Assembly: GCA_031263945.1 (NCBI GenBank)
Contig: JAISEW010000059.1
Coordinates: forward strand, 1 to 8,435
DNA: 8,435 nucleotides
Source: Gracilibacteraceae bacterium
GTDB lineage: Bacteria; Bacillota; Desulfitobacteriia; Desulfitobacteriales; Syntrophobotulaceae
Reading direction: 5' to 3'
Shown here: positions 1 to 5,918 of the stretch, in pieces
Position numbering within the stretch: position 1 is the stretch's first letter
Layout of the letters: each line of letters begins with the position of its first letter
The notes under the pieces: model-generated
The model's database searches: none
Seen by the model: the letters and a program-made list of their open reading frames with translations, nothing else
What the model was told of the DNA's origin: nothing
Translations under genes and position numbers: made by a program

Positions 1-2
1 TC

Positions 3-854
3 ACGGCGGCCGGCGATGATCTGACGGGCTTCCAGGGCGTCCCCGGCTCTTTTTCCGAAGAAGCCCTGATCCGCTGTCTGGGCGAGACGGCGCCCCGCCG
101 CGCTTACGCCGAATTCGAGGACGTTTTTGCCGCGCTGGCCAAGGGGGAGATCCGCCGCGGCGTCCTGCCCATCGAAAACTCCTCGACCGGCGCGATCGGC
201 CCCGTTTACGACCTGCTGCGCCGCTATGATTTTATCATCACGGCGGAAACTTATGTGCGCGTCAATCAGCACCTGCTCGGCCTCCCCGGCGCGCGGCCTG
301 AGGATATCCGCGAAGTCTACTCCCACTCCCAGGGGTTGGAGCAATGCGGCGATTTTCTGCGCGGCCACCCGGATTGGCGGCTGATCCCCCATCACAATAC
401 GGCGACCAGCGCCAAATTCGTGGCCGACTCCGGCCGGAAAAACCGGGCCGCCATCGCCGGCAGCCGCGCCGCGCGCATTTACGGCCTTGACATCCTCGCC
501 CCCTGTATCAACACGCGCAAGCGCAATTACACCCGGTTCGTCGTCGTCGGCCCGGCGGCGGAAGCCGCCCCGCCGTCCGCCCGCGGTAAAATAAGCGTGC
601 TGTTCACGCTGGCCCACCGCGCCGGGGCGCTGCAAGACGCGCTGGGTTGTTTTGCCCGCGGCGGGATCAATCTGGTGAAGATCGAATCCCGGCCGGAACC
701 TGACAATTTATGGGAATATTGTTTTTATGTGGATTTCGAGGGCAGCCTCGCCGACCCGGCGGTGCGGGAAACGCTGGCTTTTTTGGCGGCCAACTCGCCC
801 AGCTACCGTTTCCTCGGCGCATATAACCTCCTCGATTTTTTTCCGGAAATATAA
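3..854 (+). CDS. pheA: Prephenate dehydratase with C-terminal ACT domain, 5' end outside window
   Basis: Converts prephenate to phenylpyruvate, the committed step of phenylalanine synthesis, in the cytoplasm. The frame is open from the first bases of the window, so the N-terminus is missing. The catalytic domain begins at about position 27 with GFQGVPGSFSEEA, continues through the LPIENSSTGAI segment, and ends with the catalytic Thr-Arg-Phe motif (TRF, 531-539). A linker leads to an ACT domain (about 585-840) that carries the phenylalanine-binding ESRP motif at 684-695, so feedback inhibition by phenylalanine is expected. No start codon lies in the codons before GFQGVP. Single-function enzymes usually start only a few residues before this motif, so a fused chorismate mutase domain upstream (a P-protein) is possible but cannot be seen. 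The gene ends with TAA, and no terminator hairpin follows. Confidence 0.93.
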   Translation, partial: TAAGDDLTGFQGVPGSFSEEALIRCLGETAPRRAYAEFEDVFAALAKGEIRRGVLPIENSSTGAIGPVYDLLRRYDFIITAETYVRVNQHLLGLPGARPEDIREVYSHSQGLEQCGDFLRGHPDWRLIPHHNTATSAKFVADSGRKNRAAIAGSRAARIYGLDILAPCINTRKRNYTRFVVVGPAAEAAPPSARGKISVLFTLAHRAGALQDALGCFARGGINLVKIESRPEPDNLWEYCFYVDFEGSLADPAVRETLAFLAANSPSYRFLGAYNLLDFFPEI

Positions 855-864
855 AAAAACACCC

Positions 865-891
865 TTGCCAGACCTGCTCATTTAGTATAAT
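865..891 (+). promoter_or_regulatory. Possible sigma-A-type promoter for rlmH
   Basis: A perfect -10 hexamer TATAAT lies at 886-891 and a -35-like TTGCCA at 865-870. The 15-bp spacer is shorter than the preferred 17. The site sits in a short AT-rich stretch of otherwise GC-rich DNA between pheA and rlmH. A transcript starting near 898 would have a very short leader, with the AAGGAAG Shine-Dalgarno-like sequence (901-907) almost at its 5' end. This is prediction from sequence only. Confidence 0.4.
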
Positions 892-937
892 ATTTATTAT
901 AAGGAAGTACTCACAAACGATCGAAGCCGGTGATAAT

Positions 938-1414
938 ATCCTCCATGTCAGCATTGTTTGCGCGGGGCGGATCAAGGAGCCCTATCTGGCGGACGGCTTA
1001 AAGGAATACGAGAAACGCCTGAGCCGCTTTGTCCGGCTGGAAACGCGTGAAACGGAGGACGAGCGCTGCCCGGAAACGGAAGCGGGGGAACACCGGGCGC
1101 GGGAGACCGAAGGAGCGAGACTGCTGCGCCGGCTCAAAGCCGGGGAATACGTGACGGCGCTGGACCCGGGCGGGCGGATGCTTGATTCTCCCGGTTTGGC
1201 GGGCTTTATGGCCCGGCGGGCGCAAAGCGGCGGGAGCGGGCTGGTTTTTATTGTCGGCGGTTCTCTCGGCCTGAGCGCGGAGGTGCTGGAGCGGGCGGAT
1301 TTTTGTTTGTCGCTTTCCTTGCTCACTTTTCCCCATCAACTGACGCGGCTGATCTTGCTGGAACAGATTTACCGCGCCTGCAAAATCAATAACCATGAGA
1401 CTTACCACAAGTGA
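938..1414 (+). CDS. rlmH: 23S rRNA (pseudouridine1915-N3)-methyltransferase RlmH, no canonical start codon
   Basis: SPOUT-fold methyltransferase that uses S-adenosylmethionine to methylate pseudouridine 1915 in helix 69 of 23S rRNA on assembled ribosomes. Family landmarks in order are VSIVCAGRIKEPYLADG near the N-terminus, the SAM-binding knot segment FIVGGSLGLS, the segment TFPHQLTRLILLEQIYRA, and the invariant C-terminal YHK just before TGA. The length fits the family (about 155-160 aa). The start is unresolved. Alignment to RlmH from memory puts residue 1 at CTC 941-943, and there is no ATG, GTG or TTG in this frame between the pheA stop and there. Candidates are ATC 938 (chosen, with GGTGAT at 929-934 just upstream) and ACG 917, nine bases after AAGGAAG (901-907). 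A sequencing error or point mutation is equally possible. The next gene starts 34 nt downstream on the same strand. Confidence 0.88.
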   Translation: MLHVSIVCAGRIKEPYLADGLKEYEKRLSRFVRLETRETEDERCPETEAGEHRARETEGARLLRRLKAGEYVTALDPGGRMLDSPGLAGFMARRAQSGGSGLVFIVGGSLGLSAEVLERADFCLSLSLLTFPHQLTRLILLEQIYRACKINNHETYHK

Positions 1415-1448
1415 TCTCTCTCCCTCCCGGCCGAAAGAAGGAACCTTC

Positions 1449-2117
1449 ATGTTAAAAACCATAGTTATACTAAGCGTCGCGCTGGCCACGACCCTCCAGC
1501 AAGGCGTGACGGACGATCCGGCGGTCATGGGAGCCGTAACGGAGCAAGTCGCCGTCGTCGCCGCCCGTCCGGTGGATTACGGGACGGTTTTCGCCCGTGA
1601 TTGTTTTATGGGCGATTCTATCACCAGCGGCTTGTCATATTACGGCCTGCTGAAAGAAGAACAGGTCATATCCCACCTCGGATTCACTTTGAAAAAAGCG
1701 GCCGGGGAACTGGACTGGGTGCGGGAAAATCAGCCGGAAAACGTTTTTCTGCTGTTCGGTTCCAATGATCTCGGGCCATATGTGACGAACGAATCGTTTA
1801 TCAGCGACTACCGGGCTATGATCGCCGCTTTGCGCGACGCGGCGCCTGAGGCGCGGATATTCGCTCAGTCCGTCATTCCCGTCACGGCGAAGGAAGCAGT
1901 GTCCCGGCCGTACCTCAGCGCGTCGCGCATGGATGAGCTCAACCGGGAGCTTTATCAGATGACGCTGGAAGAAAAAGTAAATTACCTGAACATTCGCAAG
2001 GTCTTGCAGCTGCACGCGGACGAAAACCTGTATGAACCGGACGGGTTGCACTTTCGTTCCGTTTTCGACCGCTACTGGCTTGATTACCTGATAGATGAAA
2101 CTAAAACAGAGGAGTGA
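1449..2117 (+). CDS. Secreted SGNH/GDSL-family hydrolase
   Basis: Predicted 222-aa extracytoplasmic esterase or acyl-hydrolase. Residues 1-16 (MLKTIVILSVALATTL) form a short positively charged and hydrophobic signal peptide or membrane anchor, so the enzyme probably acts outside the membrane. The SGNH catalytic blocks are intact: GDSI with nucleophile Ser57, GSND at 104-107 providing the block III Asn, and DGLH at 198-201 giving the Asp198/His201 pair. ATG 1449 is preferred over the in-frame ATG at 1395 because AAGGAA (1438-1443) lies just upstream and the signal peptide then begins at residue 1; the 1395 start would overlap rlmH. The substrate is unknown; members of this superfamily act on acetylated sugars, lipids or peptidoglycan. 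The stop codon lies within the ribosome binding site of the next gene, which suggests joint expression with the lipoprotein. Confidence 0.85.
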   Translation: MLKTIVILSVALATTLQQGVTDDPAVMGAVTEQVAVVAARPVDYGTVFARDCFMGDSITSGLSYYGLLKEEQVISHLGFTLKKAAGELDWVRENQPENVFLLFGSNDLGPYVTNESFISDYRAMIAALRDAAPEARIFAQSVIPVTAKEAVSRPYLSASRMDELNRELYQMTLEEKVNYLNIRKVLQLHADENLYEPDGLHFRSVFDRYWLDYLIDETKTEE

Positions 2118-2124
2118 GATATTG
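2109..2124 (+). promoter_or_regulatory. Ribosome binding site selecting the TTG start of the lipoprotein gene
   Basis: GAGGAG at 2109-2114 is followed by a 7-nt gap and TTG at 2122-2124. The site includes the end of the hydrolase gene, whose TGA is at 2115-2117, so termination of one gene and initiation of the next are likely coupled. The alternative in-frame ATG at 2095 has no recognisable Shine-Dalgarno sequence and would place nine extra mostly polar residues before the signal peptide. Confidence 0.7.
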
Positions 2125-2682
2125 AGACACACCGCCGCTCGCCCGATAATATTACTGCTGCTTGGCGCTCTGCTGATATTGACCGCCTGCTCGACGCCGG
2201 CTTCTCCGGCCCCTCCGGATACGCCGGTCTCACCCCCGCCGCCCGGTGAGGCCGGGGACGAAACAGGCGGCGCCGCGGGATCTTTGCCCGCGGGCCCGAC
2301 CGCCGCGGAATTGGCGGCCCTGATCACGGCTGGTATCGAGACGGAAAACTGGATCGCAGCCGGCGAGGCGGAACTGCGGCGTTTTTACACTTGGGAGGAA
2401 GGGACGGCGCTCGACGACGCGGTCTTTTATATGGCGGCGACGAATATCCAGGCCGACGAACTGACTGTGCTGGCCTTGCCGGATAAAGACGCGGCCCTCG
2501 CCGCGCTGCCGGCGCTGGAAGGGCGTCTGGCCGCGCAGAAAAAGAATTTCGCGGGGTACTTGCCCGAACAGGAGTTTTTGCTGGAAAACGCTGTTTGCCT
2601 GACCAAGGGGCGGTACGCTTTGCTGGTGGTTTCCGCTCAGGCGGAGGAGATCCGGGAGGCCTTTGAGGCTGCGGCGGAATGA
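2122..2682 (+). CDS. DUF4358-like lipoprotein
   Basis: Predicted 186-aa lipoprotein of unknown function. It starts at TTG behind a good ribosome binding site. The signal peptide ends in the lipobox LTAC with lipidation at Cys23, so the protein should be anchored on the outer face of the cytoplasmic membrane. A Pro/Gly/Ala-rich linker (about residues 24-58) precedes a folded domain. The domain contains ADELTVLALPDKDAALAALPALEGRL, then QKKNFAGYLPEQEFLLENAVCLTKGRYALLVVS, a pattern I recognise as DUF4358 of clostridial lipoproteins; the family assignment is from memory and not verified. The gene is 4 nt after the hydrolase and shares ATGA with larC, so the three genes are probably one translational unit. 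A shared extracytoplasmic task with the SGNH hydrolase, for example in the cell envelope, is inference only. Confidence 0.75.
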   Translation: MRHTAARPIILLLLGALLILTACSTPASPAPPDTPVSPPPPGEAGDETGGAAGSLPAGPTAAELAALITAGIETENWIAAGEAELRRFYTWEEGTALDDAVFYMAATNIQADELTVLALPDKDAALAALPALEGRLAAQKKNFAGYLPEQEFLLENAVCLTKGRYALLVVSAQAEEIREAFEAAAE

Positions 2683-3956
2683 AGATCCTTTACTATGAGT
2701 GTTTTTCCGGCATCAGCGGCGATATGAATCTTGCCGCCCTGATCGGGTTGGGCGTGGACGAGGAATGGCTCCGGGCGCAGCTGGCCAGGCTGCCGATACC
2801 CGAACCCTGGGAACTCCGGGTGCGGCCCGGGCAAAAATCCGGGATCTCCGGTTTGACCGTGAAAGTGCTGGAAACGGTGCATGAACATGAACACGAGCAT
2901 GAGCATGGGCACGGGCATGAGCATGAGCATGGGCACGGGCACGAGCATGAGCATGGACACGGGCACGGACATGAGCATGAGCACCGGCGGCTGCGGGAGA
3001 TGGAGACACTCATTCAGGCGGCGGCTTTGCCGCCAAAAGTGAAAACCGCCGCCTTGGAAGTCTTGCGGGCTCTGGCCGCGGCCGAAGCCGAAGTCCACGG
3101 CACGGACCTTTATTCCGTGACTTTGCATGAAGTGAGCGGTCTGGACACGATCGTCGATATCGTCGGCGCCGCCCTCTGCCTGGAATATCTGGCCGTGGAC
3201 GAAATATGGTCGTCGCCGGTCGAGCTGGGCGGCGGTTTTGTCCGCTGCGCCCACGGCCTTCTGCCCGTCCCCGCCCCGGCGGTGCAAAATCTGCTGCGCG
3301 GCGTCCCGGTCACGCTGGGACGCGTGGCGGCGGAGACGACGACGCCTACCGGCGCGGCTATCATCAAGACTTTTGCGCATCGCTTCCCGGCCCGCCCGGC
3401 TTTTACGCCCCTGCGCGCCGCCTACGGCCTGGGGGAGCGCGATCTGCCCGTCCCCAACGCCCTGCGCGTCACGCTGGCCGAGGCGGAGACGTCCGGGGCG
3501 GAGACGGCCTATGAGCGCGCGACTCAATATGTGCTGGAAACGAATATCGACGATATGGATCCGGAAGCCTTGGCTTACGCGGAAGAATTATTGCTGCGGG
3601 CCGGCGCCCTTGACGTCTGGCGCGTGGCCTGCCACATGAAAAAAGGCCGGCTGGGCGTGACGCTCGGCCTGCTGGCCCGTGAACAGGAAGTCCCGGCGCT
3701 GCGGGATATAATTTTGCGCGAGACGACCGCTATCGGGCTGCGGCTTCATCCGGTGGAAAAAATAATGCTGCCGCGCAAGATCCGCTCCGTCGTCACGCCC
3801 TGGGGCGAGGCGCGCCTGAAAGAATGCGCGCTGCCGGACGGGACAGTCAAAACAAAACCGGAGTTCGAGGACTGCCGCCGTTTGGCGGCGGAAGCGGGGA
3901 TACCGCTCCGGCTGGCCGCCGAAATGATCTCCCGCCGCGGCGAAGAATCGCGGTAA
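2679..3956 (+). CDS. larC: Nickel pincer cofactor biosynthesis protein LarC (nickel insertase), full-length fused form
   Basis: CTP-dependent enzyme that inserts nickel into the pyridinium bis-thiocarboxylate precursor to complete the nickel-pincer nucleotide cofactor of lactate racemase LarA and its relatives. The 425-aa protein has the N-terminal CFSGISGDM motif (residues 8-16), HEVSGLDTIVDIVGAA (150-165), TTPTGAA (221-227), and the C-terminal domain from about 282 with ETNIDDMDPE (287-296) and MKKGRLGV. In Lactiplantibacillus plantarum LarC is made from two frames (LarC1/LarC2) by ribosomal frameshifting; here both parts are in one continuous frame. Residues 68-102 hold 18 histidines at every second position, a probable metal-binding or storage loop. 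The start overlaps the upstream lipoprotein stop by 4 nt. No larA, larB or larE is in the window, so the cofactor's user is not visible here. Confidence 0.92.
   Translation: MKILYYECFSGISGDMNLAALIGLGVDEEWLRAQLARLPIPEPWELRVRPGQKSGISGLTVKVLETVHEHEHEHEHGHGHEHEHGHGHEHEHGHGHGHEHEHRRLREMETLIQAAALPPKVKTAALEVLRALAAAEAEVHGTDLYSVTLHEVSGLDTIVDIVGAALCLEYLAVDEIWSSPVELGGGFVRCAHGLLPVPAPAVQNLLRGVPVTLGRVAAETTTPTGAAIIKTFAHRFPARPAFTPLRAAYGLGERDLPVPNALRVTLAEAETSGAETAYERATQYVLETNIDDMDPEALAYAEELLLRAGALDVWRVACHMKKGRLGVTLGLLAREQEVPALRDIILRETTAIGLRLHPVEKIMLPRKIRSVVTPWGEARLKECALPDGTVKTKPEFEDCRRLAAEAGIPLRLAAEMISRRGEESR
2880..2984 (+). repeat. Tandem repeat encoding the His-Glu/His-Gly tract of LarC
   Basis: A 6-bp pattern (CAY followed by GAR or GGR) runs through the region and gives alternating His with Glu or Gly. 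It is organised in a 24-bp higher unit coding HEHEHGHG. Three adjacent copies are at 2892-2915, 2916-2939 and 2940-2963; copy 2 differs from copy 1 at one base and from copy 3 at two, so they look like recent duplications. Partial copies flank them. All units are multiples of three, so copy-number changes would alter the histidine count without shifting the frame. Confidence 0.9.
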
Positions 3957-3983
3957 GGGACTGTTTGGAAATAAACAGTCCCT
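3956..3983. promoter_or_regulatory. Perfect 11-bp inverted repeat between larC and tetR: candidate TetR operator or hairpin
   Basis: The left arm AGGGACTGTTT (3956-3966) and right arm AAACAGTCCCT (3973-3983) are exact reverse complements around the 6-nt spacer GGAAAT. It begins at the last base of the larC stop codon and ends 37 nt before the tetR start. As RNA it would form an 11-bp hairpin, but neither strand has a run of T after it, which argues against a standard intrinsic terminator. Its symmetry, length and position next to a TetR-family gene fit an autoregulatory operator. No clear promoter hexamers were found around it. Confidence 0.5.
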
Positions 3984-4020
3984 AAACAAGGCCGCGCGCC
4001 ATGAGAACGGAGGGCTCGTC

Positions 4021-4623
4021 ATGGAAAATGCCAGGGCGGACACCAAGAGCCGGATAATGGAAACCGCGATCCGGATGTTTTCCGCCGAAAACTACGAACG
4101 GGTCACCATGCGGGATATCGCGGCCGCCGTGGGGATCAAAGCCGCTTCTCTTTACAACCATTTTAACTCTAAAGACGAAATCCTGACACAGATCTATGAG
4201 CTTTTTGAGGAAACCGTCGCCGATATAAAACCCGCCGTCGCCGATATGATCGGCATGGCCGAAGCGGCGCCGCCCCGGGAAGTTGTGAGTCACGTGTTTT
4301 TTTATTTTCAGTCGGCTGATCAGGAAAAAATGCTCCGCATCCTTAATATAGCGCATATGATGAGCCGGATCGACCGGCGCAGCCGGGATTTTTTCCAGCA
4401 TAATGTTTTTGACGTGCTGCGCCTTTATACGGAGGAAGCGCTGAAAAAGCTCATGGAACTCGAGCGGATCGAGCCGCTGAACATCGAGGATTTTCTGGCC
4501 TTGCAAGCTTATTTCTGTTACAGCGCCATTTTGCGCAGCCTTGTGCCGGGCGCGCGCGTGGAAGAAGAATGGGGGCGCGGACTCAACGCCCTGCTGAGTT
4601 TGGTCAAAAGCACCGGTAAATGA
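4021..4623 (+). CDS. TetR/AcrR-family transcriptional regulator
   Basis: A 200-aa DNA-binding repressor-type protein. The N-terminal domain follows the TetR pattern: helix 1 with TKSRIMETAIRMFSAENYERV, then the helix-turn-helix VTMRDIAAAVGIKAASLYNHF at about residues 28-48, followed by NSKDEIL. The C-terminal half (about 60-200) is helical and would bind a ligand and form the dimer, but it matches no subfamily I can name, so the inducer is unknown. The ATG is supported by GGAGGG (4009-4014) six bases upstream. The gene stands between larC, in the same direction, and the convergent xth, whose stop is 6 nt away. The perfect palindrome upstream is a candidate binding site. Whether it controls larC, itself or distant genes cannot be told from the window. 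Confidence 0.9.
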   Translation: MENARADTKSRIMETAIRMFSAENYERVTMRDIAAAVGIKAASLYNHFNSKDEILTQIYELFEETVADIKPAVADMIGMAEAAPPREVVSHVFFYFQSADQEKMLRILNIAHMMSRIDRRSRDFFQHNVFDVLRLYTEEALKKLMELERIEPLNIEDFLALQAYFCYSAILRSLVPGARVEEEWGRGLNALLSLVKSTGK

Positions 4624-4629
4624 AACCGG

Positions 4630-5385
4630 CTATTCCTCTAACTCCAGGCCGACCGGGCAGTGATCGCTCCCCAGAACGTCGGCGTAAATCACGCTGTCGC
4701 GCACCCGGCCCGCCAAGCGGGCGGAAACGAGAAAATAGTCGATGCGCCAGCCGGAGTTGTTCTGCCGGGCGCTGCGCATATACGACCACCAGGTGTAGGC
4801 GTCCCGGCGCTCCGGATATAGTGTGCGAAAAGTATCGATAAACCCGGCCGCGAGCAGCTCCGTGAATTTTCCCCGCTCCTCGTCCGTAAACCCGGCGTTG
4901 CGCCTGTTCGCTCGGGGATGGCGCAGATCGATCTCCTGATGCGCCACGTTCATATCGCCGCAGACGACGAGCGGCTTCCGTTCGTCCAAACCGCTGAGAT
5001 ACGCGCGGAAAGCGTCGTCCCATTCCATGCGGTAAGCGAGACGAGCTAGTTCACGCTGCGAGTTCGGCGTGTAGACGTTCACCAGCTGAAAATCCGCAAA
5101 TTCCAGCGTGATCACCCGGCCCTCGCCCTCATGCTCTTCCCGGCCGATGCCATAGCTGACCGCCAAAGGCGCCTGTCTCGTCAGGACCGCCGTCCCGGAA
5201 TACCCTTTTTTCACGGCGCTGTGCCAGTAAACCGCGTAACCGGGCCATTCCTCCGTGATATGCTCCTCCTGCAGTTTCGTCTCCTGCAAACAGAACACGT
5301 CAGCCGCCGCTGATTGGAAAAAATTGGTAAAGCCTTTTTTCAGGCAGGCGCGCAGCCCGTTGACGTTCCAGGAAATAAATTTCAT
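4630..5385 (-). CDS. xth: Exodeoxyribonuclease III (AP endonuclease family 1)
   Basis: A 251-aa Mg-dependent enzyme that cleaves DNA at abasic sites and has 3'-5' exonuclease and 3'-phosphatase activity in base excision repair. The length matches Bacillus-type ExoA and is close to E. coli ExoIII. Catalytic motifs are complete: WNVNGLRA (Asn7), LQETK (metal-binding Glu35), VYTPNSQ (Tyr105), CGDMNVAH (Asp144, Asn146), WRIDYFLVS, and the C-terminal GSDHCPV with Asp241 and His242. The ATG is supported by GGAGG (- strand, 5395-5399) nine bases upstream. It is the last gene of the nrdD-nrdG-xth run, starting 22 nt after the nrdG stop with no promoter visible in between. It probably shares the NrdR-controlled transcript. 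It converges on tetR with 6 nt between stops. Confidence 0.95.
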   Translation of the reverse strand: MKFISWNVNGLRACLKKGFTNFFQSAAADVFCLQETKLQEEHITEEWPGYAVYWHSAVKKGYSGTAVLTRQAPLAVSYGIGREEHEGEGRVITLEFADFQLVNVYTPNSQRELARLAYRMEWDDAFRAYLSGLDERKPLVVCGDMNVAHQEIDLRHPRANRRNAGFTDEERGKFTELLAAGFIDTFRTLYPERRDAYTWWSYMRSARQNNSGWRIDYFLVSARLAGRVRDSVIYADVLGSDHCPVGLELEE

Positions 5386-5407
5386 TAAATCCCGCCTCCC
5401 TCAAAGC

Positions 5408-5908
5408 CTAAGAAAACCGGCGCCAGGCGACCGGAACGCCTGCGGCCAGCGAAGCCGGCGCGTCGATCAGGCGCTGATTGACCGAACCGCGAAACAAGAG
5501 ATCGATATTGCGCTCTCCCATGATAAACGGACCGTCAACCAGCAGGTCTGTCTGGCGCGCCAGCTCCAGCCAGTCAGGCGGCCCGCCGGTTATTTCCTCC
5601 CAAAGATAGCCGGTATAGGTCACGACAGTCAGGCCGCGCGCTCGGACGGCGGCAGCCAGAGGCGCTGCCGCCGCCGCCTGCAGAAAAGGCTCGCCGCCGG
5701 TCAAAGTAATGCCGTCCAGCAGGGGATTGCGCCCGACCGCCGCCAGCACGTCGTCAGTCTCCGCCTGATAGCCGCCGCTCTCATCCCAGGTGGCGGGATT
5801 GTGACAGCCGGGGCAATGGCGGCGGCAGCCCTGGCAAAAAACAGCCAGACGCAGCCCCGGTCCGTCCACTATGGAATCGTTGACCATACCGGCGATCCGC
5901 AGCAGCAT
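5408..5908 (-). CDS. nrdG: Anaerobic ribonucleoside-triphosphate reductase activating protein (radical SAM)
   Basis: A 166-aa iron-sulfur enzyme that cleaves S-adenosylmethionine to install the glycyl radical on NrdD. The N-terminus RIAGMVNDSIVDGPGLR is typical of NrdG. It is followed by the radical-SAM CxxxCxxC motif in GCRRHCPGC (Cys28, Cys32, Cys35, binding the 4Fe-4S cluster), then HNPATW and the SAM-contacting GGEP at 71-74. The short length and single cluster motif separate it from pyruvate formate-lyase activases, which are longer. The ATG lies 10 nt after the nrdD stop, and an AAGG ribosome binding sequence overlaps that stop region, so translation is probably coupled to nrdD. The in-frame Met8 is a poorer start because the conserved RIAG would be lost. 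Confidence 0.94.
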   Translation of the reverse strand: MLLRIAGMVNDSIVDGPGLRLAVFCQGCRRHCPGCHNPATWDESGGYQAETDDVLAAVGRNPLLDGITLTGGEPFLQAAAAAPLAAAVRARGLTVVTYTGYLWEEITGGPPDWLELARQTDLLVDGPFIMGERNIDLLFRGSVNQRLIDAPASLAAGVPVAWRRFS

Positions 5909-5918
5909 CCGCCAGACC

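Noticed and set aside
945..1001. ATG 945 with a programmed -1 frameshift into the rlmH frame
   Set aside because: The frame from ATG 945 ends at TAA near 1000 and I see no slippery heptamer in the overlap, so programmed frameshifting is not supported; a sequence error is more likely than recoding.
1395..1448. Upstream in-frame ATG at 1395 as start of the SGNH hydrolase
   Set aside because: It lies inside rlmH, lacks a ribosome binding site and would put a polar 18-residue stretch before an otherwise good signal peptide.
2693..3013. Reading frames on both strands across the histidine repeat giving Ser/Cys/Pro or Ala/His/Arg-rich proteins
   Set aside because: They are low-complexity by-products of the hexanucleotide repeat inside larC, with no ribosome binding sites or family features.
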